The notes under the pieces were generated by a model that did no database searches, was not told the DNA's origin, and saw only the letters and a program-made list of their open reading frames with translations. Shown one piece after another: positions 47,363-59,199 of a stretch of DNA of 64,000 nt. Every line of letters starts with the position of its first letter. The first letter of the stretch is position 1. Made by a program: the position numbers and the translations under genes. The DNA is from Helianthus annuus. Taxonomy: Eukaryota; Streptophyta; Magnoliopsida; Asterales; Asteraceae. The stretch is from NCBI RefSeq assembly GCF_002127325.2, contig NC_035448.2:91340546-91404545 (forward strand), read 5' to 3'.

Positions 47363-48440
47363 TGTGACATCTGTGCCTCCAAGACCATCGAACAAATACC
47401 AAATCAATGAAATATTGTATTTCATACTTGGAATTTGTATAAATATGTGTATCGTTTGCACATATCAATTCTCGTTCGATTTCAAGCTCTAAATCACTTT
47501 CTGGAAAGTTATACGCAAACGGGTGCGTAAACGCAGTCGGTTTAACGCGACAAACACTCCGGGATAGTGAAATAGGCTTAACATACCTTAAATAACCTAA
47601 ACATAACTTAGAAATAAGTTTTGGAAGGTTTGGTGTGTCGAAAGCAAGTTTGTTCGATCGTAGGGACTATTTGTGTCAAACTGTGAAACTATACCGATTC
47701 GTATGGTGTCGAACAGTCCAGAACTTGATCATAAGCTAAACATACCTAAAAATAGCTTAGAAATAAGCTTTGAGTGGTTCGGTGTGCGAAAACATGCTTA
47801 TTTGATCTTTCAGGGACTAAAAGTGTCAAAAATGGCGTAAGTTTGCATTTTCGCGCATATCTTACGTTCTGACCACACCTGGACATCCAAAATTTTTGCA
47901 TACACTAAAATATTTTTATTTTAGTGATCGGCATGCAAAAATTCCATTCGTCGCTTAATTTGGATCGTTTTTGCATTCGTTTGAGTTTCGTCGTAATTTT
48001 ACGAACAACGCGACCGTAAGACCAAAAGAGCCGACATCTGAAAGTGTTCCAAGCATATTTTGAGTCCTCTAAACTTTATTGACCTTGTAGAGCCTTGAAA
48101 ATGGCTTAATGGGGGTCAAAAGGGGCTGAAATGGGCTTAAAACACATGCAGGGACCTAAACTGCAATTTTTGAAACTTTGGCTGATCTGGGAAGGTCAGG
48201 CGGCCCGCGTGAGCCCCCTCCCATATCCCAGGCAGGCCGCATCAGGGTGCCAGTAACCAGAAAGTGTGTTTTTGGCTGCTGTTTGCAAATTCAGGGGCTG
48301 TTTTGGTAAATTCTTTGTGTGGTGACCAACTTAACACTTCTCCAAGGCATGCTAGCTGTCCCTAAACACATGTATGGTTGTGATTTAATGCTTAATGACC
48401 AAGAAAACCACTTGTAATGATCCTAGAGCATCACCACAAC

Positions 48441-48450
48441 TATAAATAGC
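48441..48450 (+). promoter_or_regulatory. TATA box of LTR E
   Basis: TATAAATAGC followed about 30 bases later by a pyrimidine-rich start region (CATTCTCATTTCTTCTCC), a classic plant core promoter arrangement. Confidence 0.65.
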
Positions 48451-49517
48451 AAGGCCTTTCACTCCATTCTTTGTTCATTCTCATTTCTTCTCCTCTACAT
48501 CTGCTTGGAAGCTTTCTAAGCTGAATTGGGACTTTGTCTTCTTTGTAGAAAAGATAGCAAGGACCCTAAGTGAGCTTCTTTCATTCTTTTTATGGCTTTT
48601 TCCTTATGTAGTGCAGAAAGTCAAACGTTTGGCCAACAGTTTGACTTTCGGTTTTGACCATCAATTGGTCAAGTCAAAGTTCAATTGAACTTTGAAACGT
48701 GATTGTAATCACGATAGTTATAATCCTTCGTGATTATAGCCGCTGATTACCACGTTAGCTAGTTATAGTGTCGAGTCAAAGTTTCGGTCAAAATGCGTTT
48801 TAGCACGCATTTTGCCTCGGAACTACTTTAGGGTATCAAAACACTTTGTTTTGATACCAAATCAGTAGGTTAGACATGTTTTGACATGTCTAACTCGACA
48901 CTATTAGTTTAGTGCTTGTTTAGGGTCGTAAGTTAAGCGGTCTAAACAACCGCTTACACTTTCGAACCCGACCCATCTGGTCGATCTTTAGGATCTGACC
49001 AAGCATGTTTAGTGACCATAGTTGCATAGGGAATAACCTTCCAAGGTTATACCTTATGGTCACCGAGTTTAAGTAGTTGTATGATTGGCGAATTATATGC
49101 CTTAGGTAAATTACCAAAATGCCCTTTTTATGCATAATTGGACTTTAAGCATATGTAACCTAACTTTTGTCACCTAAACTGATTATGCAACTTATTTAAA
49201 CATGTTTAGGCATATAATACTTGTCATAGGACTAGTTAGACGTCTCGTGCGCGCAAACCGTTAAAATAGCGTAAGCTACCTTAATGGGTCGCGATGGGTC
49301 GAAAGCACTTAGGTTAGGTTCCGATTTAGAATGTGGGCTTTGTTAAACCATATCACGTGAGTTCCTACACTCATTTGGTTTACAAGACCTCATTCTTTCC
49401 GATCTTCCGATTTAGGCGTCTGTTGTTTGACTAGCGATCCGATACTAGGTACCACTTGAGTCCTTGATTGCCCGAGCATTGATAGTTCACAAAATCAGGG
49501 ATACCCTACAATCTCAA

Positions 49518-50478
49518 GTGAGTACATAATTCCCCTATTTTATTGTTTTCAAATGTTTTGGGGTGATTCATATGTACAAAACGAATTTCAAGGTTTAAAC
49601 GAGGGTTTCAAAAACGATGGTTTATACTAAACTAATAACGATTTCAATAAAGTGAACAAGACTTGTTGGTTGTATTTACATAACAAATGACATTCATTAG
49701 CTCTGATCAAGCCGACCAGTATTAGGTTATGGTACCATAGGATCTGACAAATCCCGTTATCAGACTACACCCATTGTTATGTGTGGGGGTTATGTAGATA
49801 ATGACCGAATCTGTTATTGTTAACTTACCCTATGGTGGTTTGTTAATGCGAGAAACGAGTTAGACGAGTCACAAAGGTTTGAATGTTGTTAGCAAGATGA
49901 CCAAAAGTAGTTTCACTATTAAAACGAATACGATTTTGGGATGAGTTAAACAATTTGAAACGAGATACACGATTTGAAACGAGATAGACGAATTAAACGA
50001 TTGGTTTTGGGTAGTGATTAGATAATGGGACGGGTGTAGTATGATAGAATCATGGTAGATACACCGCTGGTACATCTTATATATAAGTGCTTCTATCATA
50101 TTACATTATGTGTCATTATTTAGTTCATTGGGGAAACGATTTTGAAACGATGTTACACAACGAGGTTTTTTTTTTAAACGATGCAAACCATACGAGTTTT
50201 ATTAACGAGTTTTTACGAGATGTTTACAAGTTGTTATACTAAAACAAATGTTTTTGAGTTACGAGTCATGGCTATGAGATTTTATAAACTATAACCAATT
50301 TGATTTGAGTTGGTTAAACTATGTTGCAATACACTTTTCTAAATGAGGTTTGTATTTTGACTCTTGTAGTCTAACGAGGTACTGCAACATATAAACAAGC
50401 CATGAATCCGATACTCCCACAAAACCTATGTACTCGCCAGCATTTCTTTGCTGACTTTACTTTTTACATATGTTTCAG
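49518..50478 (+). other. Putative leader intron in LTR E
   Basis: Donor CAA|GTGAGTAC at 49518 and acceptor TATGTTTCAG ending at 50478, with TACTCGCC and TTGCTGAC between. Sits between the main TATA box and the primer site, so it could be removed from the genomic or a subgenomic transcript. Inferred from conservation. Confidence 0.4.
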
Positions 50479-50726
50479 GTGGTATTGCTTGAAGTTGCTT
50501 GCTAGGAAGCTTGTGTCACATAGGACCTGGACGAGGCCTTAGTGATTTAAAAACAGTTATAAACAATATGTAGTTTGTTTGTTTTGATTTAAAGACAATG
50601 TACATTACATAATAATTCAATAAAACAAAACATTTGGTTACCATGGTTGTGAAACAATAATTCTGTTACAACACTCCCTGACGTTTCCGCCACGGTTTGT
50701 TGTTTTAACGTGGTCGGGGTGTGACA

Positions 50727-51390
50727 GAAAAGTTGGTATCAGAGCCAATGGTTATAGGGAATTAGGTTATTAGCATTGCTTTGACCTAGACTATAACTTT
50801 AGGACTCTAACACAAGTTTACTTGTGTTTAGAATTTTAAAACAATACCGTCACCTATCCTTAGATGATAACCACAACGAGAACACAATAACGAATCCACT
50901 TCGGAAATTAATCATCTATCCTTGGATGATTGATTACTAGGTTTTGAACCTTCTGTTATAAGGTTTTGAACCCTTTGCTATATGGTTTTGAACCCCTTTG
51001 GTTTGATCCATCTTTGGCTTAGTGCCTTTTTGAGTTTTCCAAATCCCGTCAAGGTTTGGGTCTAAATAATGTGAACACATGCAAACTGGAAGAGTGAATG
51101 CCTGTACCCTGAGTTTTCTGTCTAAGGCTAGAGTGTTCGTACAAATCCGCAATATCGGACCAGTCACTCTTACCTGGGAACTCTTGGGGTGAGTGTTCAC
51201 TTATAGGCGAGCATGTCTTCGGTAATACATTATTATGACCTATTTACCTTGATTTGTCACTGCGTTTCATTTGTTTGTTCGAGGTAACGAAGGAATGACC
51301 GCCTTCCTTGTGTCTTGACGATGTTTTCAATGCCTCTTTTGTTTTTCCAACTGTCAACCTCACTCGTTTCCCATGTTTTCTTTTTAGACA
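50727..51390 (+). other. Leader of element E with primer-binding site
   Basis: TGGTATCAGAGCC at 50734-50746, eight bases after the LTR, matches the initiator-Met-tRNA type. Three tandem GGTTTTGAACC-containing units occupy about 50941-50998. The leader runs to the gag ATG at 51391, with no ORF0. Confidence 0.8.
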
Positions 51391-51868
51391 ATGCCTCCTC
51401 GACGCGATGCTCGAACCGATACTCGAACTTTTACTGCTGAGGAAGTCGCAGCCCTTGTCTCTCAGCAAATGGCTGCTGTACTTCCAGGCATTGTGACCCA
51501 AATCCACGAGTTATACAACAACAACAATAATAACAACAATAATGCTCAGTGTAATTTCAAGAATTTCAATTCTGCGAAGCCGCTTAAGTTTTCTGGGTCA
51601 CAAGGAGCAACCGCGCTCCTGCAATGGTTTGAGAGTATCGAGAGCACATTCAGGCATGTGCAGTGTCCGAATGCGCGCAAAGTTGAGTTTGCTTCAAGCG
51701 TATTTAAGAAGCGAGCTCTTACATGGTGGAACGGAGTAATGCGTGATAGGGGTGCTGAAGTGGCACTAGCACAGACTTAGGATGAGCTCCGAGCTCTCAT
51801 GATGAGAGAGTTCTGTCCCCGACACGAGATTCGAGTGTTGGAACGAGAATTTGACGATTTGAAACAAG
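51391..51868 (+). pseudogene. gag of element E, first part (interrupted by H)
   Basis: ATG at 51391 opens MPPRRDARTDTRTFTAEEV, followed by an Asn run and the Gag matrix/capsid-like region (FSGSQGATALLQWFESIEST, TWWNGV). A TAG at 51778-51780 stands where relatives have Trp (AQTW). The frame is then split at 51868 by element H and resumes at 61509 after the duplicated ACAAG. Encodes the structural RNA-coating protein of a Ty3 element. Confidence 0.85.
51864..51868. repeat. Target-site duplication of H, left copy
   Basis: ACAAG, matching 61504-61508. Confidence 0.9.
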
Positions 51869-52156
51869 TGTCACACCCCCAAAATCCACCTGTGGAGTAT
51901 CACCGCTTGGGAGCGTGACTGACCAGGATCAAGCCACCAATCATATTGAACATGTAATTAATGTCAAGTATAATAAATGTAAACGAACCATTCAATACGA
52001 TCGATGTTTCAACAAAACATAATTTAAGTTGCGGAAGCATAGTAAATAATCCAACAATAGTTAATAGTTTAAATATCATAATAGTTCAACGTAGAAACCA
52101 CGATCCTTGTCCACAACGACCCGCTTCTCCAGTGCAAGCTCCAAGAACCTAACGAT

Positions 52157-52628
52157 CTGCAAGGCACGTAACAGAATGATCAACAAACTAGTTGAGCGAG
52201 TTCACAGAAAGTAAATGCGTAATAGTAAATTTGTTCGTAACAGGTGGCTCTACTGGGCCGTTTGTATATTTTACTGGTGGTGGTGTTCCACGTTACTGGT
52301 GGTGGCGTTCCACGTTACTGGTGGTGGTGTTCCACGTTACTGGTGGTGGTGTTCCACGTTACTGGTGGTGGTGTTCCACGTTACTGGTGGTGGTGTTCCA
52401 CGTTACTGGTGGTGGTGTTCCACGTTACTGGTGGTGGCGTTCCACGTTACTGGTGGTGGTGTTCCACGTTATATAACCACTAGACTACTCGTAACTATAG
52501 GTATCCTTCACAACCGAGGATAGTAAAGTGGTAGTCTAGTCATAGTGTCAATAGAGTATCTAATCAACCTTTCAATCCCATTCCCAACACCCCGGGAATC
52601 CCATGCCTTGGTAAGAGTGTGAACTCAC
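52157..52628 (-). other. Putative leader intron in LTR H (3' copy)
   Basis: Donor CCAAG|GTGAGTTC starts at 52628; acceptor GTGCCTTGCAG ends at 52157; GAACTCGCTCAAC at 52192-52204. Encloses the minisatellite. The equivalent in the 5' LTR is 59488-59959. Confidence 0.4.
52273..52470. repeat. 22-bp minisatellite, nine copies (3' LTR of H)
   Basis: Nine head-to-tail 22-bp units with core GGTGGTGGTGTTCCACG; units two and eight have GGC for GGT. It creates long spurious open frames (VVFHVTGGGVPRYWWW). Confidence 0.95.
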
Positions 52629-54172
52629 CTTGGTTTGCTCGGCAGATACACAATATAAGACTCTTGAACTAAGGGTGGTCAACCACGTCCTAACAGGGTT
52701 ACCACACAAGTCAGGTTCGGTTCAAATAGTACACGTATATAACATGGCAATCACGTATGCACGCAAACACATTAGTACACTACTTGTGCTATTCGGATGG
52801 TTGGGCCAAAGAACTTGTGCGAGCCCAACCATCTTGTGCGATGAGAGTCTAGGCCCAAACCTTCCCCGGCCCAACGAAATAACAAATCAAATATAATGTT
52901 CGTTGATCCAATAACAATCGGCCCCAAAATAAAACAAGTAATAAACATCTTGTGCGATCCGTTCATGTTGTGCGATCGTATAACAGCCCAACCCAACATA
53001 CTATCCGGCCCAAACATTCAAATAACACATGTGCGGCCCAATTAACATGTCAGTCAGCTTGTGCGGTTGGTGTGTGCTTGTGCGAGGGATTTGGTTTGTA
53101 CGACTGGAACTGGGCTTGTGCGCCTGGACATTTGGGCTGTCCGGCCCAACAGTCTTAATTATGTTTCAGCGGATAAGCCCAAATGAGCCTTGTGCGACCG
53201 ATAATTTCTTGTGCGAATGGGCTCATCTTGAGTGATCAGGTCCACTTGTGCGAGTGGACCTGTTGTGCATGTGATCTTGTGCGGCCGGTTAACAACTTCC
53301 ACAAATTAAGCAATCAGTTACACAATCAAATTAATTCCTTTGACTCCATTCAATGGTTTCCATTCTTGTGGATATCAATCAACTACATTAACAGTTTCTA
53401 TCATCAACATAATCGATCAAAACATGGTAATTTCATCACAACTCATATGAACAATTATATGAACATATGACCTAGAACATCGACCCATCCGATTTACTTA
53501 GCACATTATCCATCTAAGATCCGATTACATGAGCATACACATATGACCGATTTTCAAGACACTACTTAGCACCATACGATTAACAGAAATACCAATCATC
53601 ATCAACGATCATGCATTCTAGAAAAGTATAAACATTATTGAACTTGCAATTAAAGTGCACAAGGGATCCGATTATCAAAACATTATCATACAACATGGAT
53701 AATCATAAGTCATCGATCACACATAACAACAATACAATAAGCATACCAATTACTAACCGGATTAGGGGAAAGAACGAAGATTGATCTTGTGCCGTCGGGT
53801 TCGAGCAAGAAAGAGAGAGCTAGGGTTTCTTGGTGTGTTCTTGTGTTGTGAATTGTAACAAATGAGAAAAAGGATCATGTCCCTAAGTGTTTACACGGTT
53901 AGAGGGGGTGGGCCGGCCCTTACATGGGCTGCCATATTGATCCGTGTACAAGGTGTAAAGCCCAACGGCTTTGTGCGATCCAATGTAGGTGTGTGTGTGT
54001 TGTGCGTTTCTTGTGCGGTTCGGTACATACATACATACAATATAACACAACACATGATTCACAAAGCTCACACAGCACAAAATAACAAACATTTATTAAG
54101 TCCAAACATATAATCCCGTTCACATGTGCACGTAGCGTTACACAAAGCGAGTCTAAAGTTCGAGTTGTCACA

Positions 54173-54311
54173 TTATCCCCAACTAATTGGAAATTTCGTC
54201 CCGAAATTTGGTATGCACTCACTGAGGAAGCTAGGTAAACTGTACTGTTCACTGGTTTTCCTGGGGTGTCACATCCTCCCCCCGTTGATCTGGAATTTCG
54301 TCCCGAAATTC
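54173..54311 (-). promoter_or_regulatory. 3' end of H: polypurine tract and two palindromes
   Basis: The LTR-adjacent purine tract is weak (TTAGTTGGGGATAA on sense). AAATTTCGTCCCGAAATTT lies at 54191-54209 and a second palindrome GAATTTCGTCCCGAAATTC at 54293-54311. Beside the second is GTGTCACATCCTCCCCCC (54267-54284), which looks like an LTR edge plus strong polypurine tract. This second set lies within the last codons of gag-pol. Confidence 0.6.
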
Positions 54312-57300
54312 CGAAGTAGTAGCTTCAACCTCAGTAGTGGTTGCCTGGTTCCCGAATAAATGGGGGTACTTTTCTGTCATCCTGTCTTCGCGTTCCCAGG
54401 TGTACTCTGGGCCACGTTTGGAGTTCCAACGAACTCGGACAAGAGGGATTCTCTTGTGCTTGAGGACCTTCACATCCCGGTCCGTGATTTCTACTGGTTC
54501 CTCGACGAACTGCAACCGCTCGTCGATAGTGAGTTCCTTAAAAGGAATGATGAGATTTTCATCTGATAGGCACTTCTTTAAGTTCGATACATGAAAGACA
54601 TTGTGAACTGCCCCGAGTTCAGCTGGTAGGTTCAACTTGTAGGCTACCTTGCCAATCTTTTCTATGATTTCGAAGGGTCCGACGTATCGCGGATTCAGTT
54701 TACCCCGTTTGCCAAAACGAACCACACCCTTCCAGGGTGAAACTTTCAATAAAACCCGGTCCCCGACCTCGAATTCCAATGGCTTTCTACGCTTGTCCGC
54801 GTAGGCTTTCTGACGGTCGCGTGCTGCCGCCATGCGTTGTCGTATCTGTGCAATCTTTTCTGTGGCGTCCACAACAATCTCTGGACCCGTGATCTGACTA
54901 TCTCCCACCTCTGCCCAACAGAGAGGTGACCGGCATTTACGCCCGTACAATGCCTCGAATGGAGCGGCTTGAATGCTGGTGTGATAACTGTTATTATACG
55001 AGAACTCCACCAAAGGGAGGTGCTTTTCCCAGCCGTTGCCGAAATCGATAACGCATGCCCGAAGCATGTCTTCGAGAGTTTGAATCGTACGCTCAGACTG
55101 CCCATCCGTCTGAGGGTGATATGCTGTGCTCATGTCTAGTCGTGAGCCAAAAGATTTATGCATTGCTTGCCAAAGTTCTGACGTGAATCGTGCATCGCGA
55201 TCCGAAATAATAGATGTGGGCACCCCGTGCCTCGAGACAACTTCTTTAAGATATACGTCTGCGAGAGTGGAGAACTTGTCCGTTTCCTTAATCGGCAGGA
55301 AGTGTGCAGACTTGGTGAGTCGATCAACTATGACCCATATTGTATCGTTTCCACGCTGGGATCTGGGTAGGCCTGTAACGAAATCCATGGAAATTTCTTC
55401 CCATTTCCACTGTGGTATCTTAGGCTGCTGAAGTAGGCCAGCTGGTTTCTGATATTCGACCTTGACTCTTGCGCAGGTCAAGCATTTTCCAACATACGTA
55501 GCAATGTGGGCCTTCATGCTAGGCCACCAATAAGTAGTGCTGATGTCGTGGTACATTTTATCCGACCCTGGATGTACCGAATAGCGTGACTTGTGAGCTT
55601 CATCCATCACAAGTTCGCGTAGACCGCCATAAAGAGGGACCCAAATCCGGCCCGTTACATAGTAGGCGCCGTCTGTCTTCTGTTCCATCTGCTGTCGTGA
55701 GCCGCGTAAGGCTTCAGCCTTGACGTTTTCGGGCTTCAGTGCTTCTACCTGAGCATTTCGTATCTGAGCAGGGAGGCTAGACTGAATTGTAAGCTGTAGC
55801 GCTCGCACGCGCCGTGGTAGTGTGTCTTTCCGACTGAGGGCATCAGCCACAACATTGGCTTTGCCTGGATGATACTTGATAGCACATTCGTAGTCGTTAA
55901 GTAACTCGACCCATCGTCGTTGACGCATATTCAAATCCTTCTGCTTAAGGATATGCTCGAGACTCCTGTGATCGGTGTAAATCGTGCACCTGGTACCGTA
56001 CAGGTAGTGTCGCCATATCTTAAGCGCGAAAACAACAGCTCCCAGCTCCAAATCGTGCGTCGTATAGTTCCGTTCATGAACCTTTAGCTGACGAGAGGCG
56101 TAGGCAATCACTTTATCCCGCTGCATCAATACGCATCCCAGACCCTGTATGGATGCGTCACAATATACTACGAAGTCATCTGTGCCCTCTGGCAATGAAA
56201 GAATAGGTGCACTGCAAAGCCTATCCTTTAGATACTGAAAAGCAGTTTCCTGCGTGTTGCCCCAACGGTAGGTGACACCCTTCTGTGTCAGTAGTGTGAG
56301 TGGCTGCGCAATCTTCGAGAAATCCTTAATAAACCGTCTGTAATAACCTGCCAGACCCAAGAATTGGCGTATTTCTGTCGGCGTACGCGGTGCAGGCCAG
56401 TTTCTGATCGAATCCACTTTGGATGGATCGACGTGAATCCCATCCTTGTTTACTACATGGCCTAAGAAGTGGACTTCACGAAGCCAGAAGTCGCATTTAG
56501 AAAACTTAGCGTACAGCTGCTCCTTCCGAAGGAGTTCCAAAATAAGGCGAAGATGCTGCTCGTGTTCCTCCTGACTCTTGGAGTAAATCAGAATGTCGTC
56601 GATGAAAACAATGACGAACTTGTCGAGGTAGGGTTTGCACACCCTGTTCATCAGATCCATAAATACTGCAGGCGCGTTCGTTAACCCAAATGGCATGACG
56701 AGAAACTCGTAGTGTCCGTAACGAGTTCTGAAGGCTGTCTTGGAGACGTCCTCATCCCGGACTCTCAGCTGATGATACCCCGACCTTAAGTCTATCTTCG
56801 AATAGTAACACGACCCTTGCAACTGGTCGAATAAGTCGTCGATGCGCGGAAGAGGATAACGGTTCTTCACCGTCACCTTGTTGAGTTCACGGTAGTCGAT
56901 GCACATCCTGAACGTACCGTCTTTCTTCTTCACGAAAAGTACTGGAGCTCCCCAAGGCGAAGAGCTTGGTCGTATGAAACCCTTTTCCAAGAGTTCTTGC
57001 AGCTGTTTTGACAGTTCCTCCAATTCTGATGGAGCTAGACGATATGGTGCGCGAGCTATGGGTGCTGCTCCTGGAGCGAGTTCGATCTGAAATTCGACCT
57101 GACGATGAGGCGGTAAGCCAGGTAAGTCTTCAGGAAACACCTGAGGGTAATCACGTACAATTGGAATATCTTCCAATTTCTTTTCCTTTGCTGAGGCGTC
57201 TGTAACAAGAGCCAGAATGGCTGTGTGACCCTTACGTAAGCATTTCTGAGCCTTCAAGAAAGAGATGATGCCAACCACAGCACCACTCTTGTCGCCTTGA

Positions 57301-58886
57301 ACTTCTAGAGGTTCCTGACCCAAACGAGGAATGCGAATAACCTTTTCGCTGCATAAGATTTCTGCCTGGTGTTGGGATAACCAATCCATCCCAATTACGA
57401 CGTCGAAGCTACCCAAAACTATGGGAATGAGATCGATAGAGAAGGCTTGACCAGCTAAGATAAGATTACAACCCTGAACTACATGCGTGGCTTCTAAACT
57501 TTTACCGTTAGCTAACTCGACTACATGTTTGGTGGGTAAAAGTGTTGGTGCACGTTTTAGCAGTTGACACATTTTCACAGACATATAACTTGTATCCGCA
57601 CCCGAATCAAATAAAACAGTAACGTAAATATTGTCGAGGAGAAACTTACCCATAACAACGTTGGGATCGTTCACTGCGTCGCCTCGACCTAGCACAAAAG
57701 CACGACCACGAGCTTCATTGTCGTTGTTGTTATTGTTTCCCCCATTGTTGTTATTCCCGTTGCCCTGGTTGTTGTTGTTGCGATTCTGGTTCAGCTGAGG
57801 GCAATCTCGTTTGAAGTGACCTTCAGCCCCACACTGGAAACATCCCCGGTTTCCACGCTGTGGCTGCTGTTGCTGCTGCTGGTTCTGTGGAGCTGGTTGC
57901 TGATGCTGCTGATTCTGATTTGCAGGACGAGTGCTTCTACAATCTTTAGCCTCGTGACCCATCTTGAGGCATCTTTGACAACGAACCTTATTACACTGGC
58001 CACTGTGATGTTTGTTGCAGGTGTTACACTTTGGAAGGTTTCCTCGATACCCTCCCTGTCTGTGGCTGCCCGAGGAGTGCTGACTGGGACTCTGGTAACT
58101 GTCTGTCTTTCGTTGCTGAGCTTGTGACTGCATTGAAGCTGATCCCTTGCTAGAATCCCCATCCCATTTCCTCTTACTTTCACTGGGAGTAGCAAGTGTA
58201 GTAGAAGCAGTAGCGGTAGCAGTAGCGGTAGCGCTGACACGCTTTGGCAGTTTGTTCTGATCCACTGCCTGGTCGGTGATGCGATGAGCGAGACGCTGGA
58301 TTTCCTGGATGTTGTTGAGGTTAGCCGACGTCACGTGGCTCTGGATCTCTGGCGCAAGCCCCTTGAGATACAACTCAATACGCTTGTATGGAGGGTCCAC
58401 CATAGTTGGACATAACACAGCCAACTCATTCGATCTCTTGGTGTAAGCTTCGATTTCCGAACCAACCATTTTCAAGTTATACAACTCGTCCTCCAACTTG
58501 TGAATGTCTTCTCTAGTGCAGTATTCCCTCTTGATCAGTTCCTTGAATTCATTCCAGGGTGTGGCGTTAGCAGCTGCCAGCCCTAAGATTTGCACTTGTG
58601 CGTTCCACCAAGTGAGCGCAATCCCTTCAAGTGTGCCAGTGGCGAACTTCACCCTGCGAGCCTCAGGGCATTCACACATTTCGAAAACCGACTCGAGCTT
58701 TTCAAACCAATGGAGGAGTCCAACTGCCCCCTCCGTGCCACTGAACGAGCTAGGACGACAGTCCATGAAAGTCTTGAAGGTACACGCAGGTTGTTGCTGA
58801 GCGGGTTGACCTGCTTGGGCGGCTGCAACTGCCGCAGCAACGAGAGCCTCTAGCTGGGCTTGGGTCATGTTAATTCGTGCGGCCAT
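54249..58886 (-). CDS. Gag-Pol polyprotein of element H (1545 aa, intact)
   Basis: One frame from ATG at 58886 ([15 protein letters not shown]) to 54249. In order: Gag about 35-205; low-complexity linker; CCHC fingers [14 protein letters not shown] (303-316) and [14 protein letters not shown] (349-362), preceded by a partial finger at 287-298; Asn/Gln-rich stretch 320-390; aspartic protease with DSGA at 427-430 and IGMDWL at 498-503; reverse transcriptase about 590-800 with FIDD at 761-764 (the YxDD site); RNase H with D910, E947, D972; integrase zinc site H1098, H1105, C1135, C1138 and catalytic D1168, D1229, E1265 (35 residues between the last two); GPY/F-like module around 1398-1421; chromodomain-like tail 1457-1511. 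It would assemble RNA particles, copy RNA to DNA and integrate it. All key residues are present. Ends rather close to a second palindrome. Gag and Pol share one frame, usual for this lineage. Confidence 0.95.
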   Translation of the reverse strand: MAARINMTQAQLEALVAAAVAAAQAGQPAQQQPACTFKTFMDCRPSSFSGTEGAVGLLHWFEKLESVFEMCECPEARRVKFATGTLEGIALTWWNAQVQILGLAAANATPWNEFKELIKREYCTREDIHKLEDELYNLKMVGSEIEAYTKRSNELAVLCPTMVDPPYKRIELYLKGLAPEIQSHVTSANLNNIQEIQRLAHRITDQAVDQNKLPKRVSATATATATASTTLATPSESKRKWDGDSSKGSASMQSQAQQRKTDSYQSPSQHSSGSHRQGGYRGNLPKCNTCNKHHSGQCNKVRCQRCLKMGHEAKDCRSTRPANQNQQHQQPAPQNQQQQQQPQRGNRGCFQCGAEGHFKRDCPQLNQNRNNNNQGNGNNNNGGNNNNNDNEARGRAFVLGRGDAVNDPNVVMGKFLLDNIYVTVLFDSGADTSYMSVKMCQLLKRAPTLLPTKHVVELANGKSLEATHVVQGCNLILAGQAFSIDLIPIVLGSFDVVIGMDWLSQHQAEILCSEKVIRIPRLGQEPLEVQGDKSGAVVGIISFLKAQKCLRKGHTAILALVTDASAKEKKLEDIPIVRDYPQVFPEDLPGLPPHRQVEFQIELAPGAAPIARAPYRLAPSELEELSKQLQELLEKGFIRPSSSPWGAPVLFVKKKDGTFRMCIDYRELNKVTVKNRYPLPRIDDLFDQLQGSCYYSKIDLRSGYHQLRVRDEDVSKTAFRTRYGHYEFLVMPFGLTNAPAVFMDLMNRVCKPYLDKFVIVFIDDILIYSKSQEEHEQHLRLILELLRKEQLYAKFSKCDFWLREVHFLGHVVNKDGIHVDPSKVDSIRNWPAPRTPTEIRQFLGLAGYYRRFIKDFSKIAQPLTLLTQKGVTYRWGNTQETAFQYLKDRLCSAPILSLPEGTDDFVVYCDASIQGLGCVLMQRDKVIAYASRQLKVHERNYTTHDLELGAVVFALKIWRHYLYGTRCTIYTDHRSLEHILKQKDLNMRQRRWVELLNDYECAIKYHPGKANVVADALSRKDTLPRRVRALQLTIQSSLPAQIRNAQVEALKPENVKAEALRGSRQQMEQKTDGAYYVTGRIWVPLYGGLRELVMDEAHKSRYSVHPGSDKMYHDISTTYWWPSMKAHIATYVGKCLTCARVKVEYQKPAGLLQQPKIPQWKWEEISMDFVTGLPRSQRGNDTIWVIVDRLTKSAHFLPIKETDKFSTLADVYLKEVVSRHGVPTSIISDRDARFTSELWQAMHKSFGSRLDMSTAYHPQTDGQSERTIQTLEDMLRACVIDFGNGWEKHLPLVEFSYNNSYHTSIQAAPFEALYGRKCRSPLCWAEVGDSQITGPEIVVDATEKIAQIRQRMAAARDRQKAYADKRRKPLEFEVGDRVLLKVSPWKGVVRFGKRGKLNPRYVGPFEIIEKIGKVAYKLNLPAELGAVHNVFHVSNLKKCLSDENLIIPFKELTIDERLQFVEEPVEITDRDVKVLKHKRIPLVRVRWNSKRGPEYTWEREDRMTEKYPHLFGNQATTTEVEATTSEFRDEIPDQRGEDVTPQENQ

Positions 58887-59199
58887 TGATCTTCACATCA
58901 AAGGCAATATAAGTGAGAAAAGTTCGCGAATAGTACGATGACAGAAAAGTATAGGCATATAGGCGTCCTCATATAACAAGGGCATGTGTATCTAAGCAAA
59001 ATGCGAGCAATGTTCTAAACAGTTCTAGCAAACAGGCAATAACATAAACCTTATTACCTAGGATGTCGAGTCTTGCACGTGGAGCGAAGCGTCGTTGTGG
59101 ATCGTCGAGAGCACTGTTCTGGTTATAGTCCGGTTTTAATAAAAACGTTTACCCATATTAAAACCAAGTTCTCTATAACCAATGGCTCTGATACCAATC
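58887..59199 (-). promoter_or_regulatory. Leader of H with primer-binding site
   Basis: The sense strand reads TTGGTATCAGAGCC (59184-59197), two bases from the 5' LTR, complementary to the initiator methionine tRNA 3' end. The 313-bp leader has no ORF0. Confidence 0.9.

Larger units (their letters stand above)
47363..50726 (+). repeat. 5' LTR of element E (3364 bp)
   Basis: Starts TGTGACATC and ends GGGGTGTGACA before a primer site. It is of the F family but in opposite orientation. Carries TATA (TATAAATAGC, 48441-48450), a second TATA-like TTATATATAAG (about 50077-50087), CCCC/GGGG block (49532-49563) and the leader-intron blocks. The 3' LTR lies beyond the window. Confidence 0.88.
51869..54172 (-). 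repeat. 3' LTR of element H
   Basis: TGTCACACCCCC...AGTTGTCACA, 2304 bp. Contains the 22-bp minisatellite, about fifteen TTGTGCG words and many GCCCAA/TGGGC motifs (52800-53290). Confidence 0.95.

Noticed and set aside
52192..52523. Overlapping open frames rich in VVFHVTGGG and YWWW repeats (also 59523-59854)
   Set aside because: They are three-frame readings of the 22-bp minisatellite in the H LTR, without start context or conservation.
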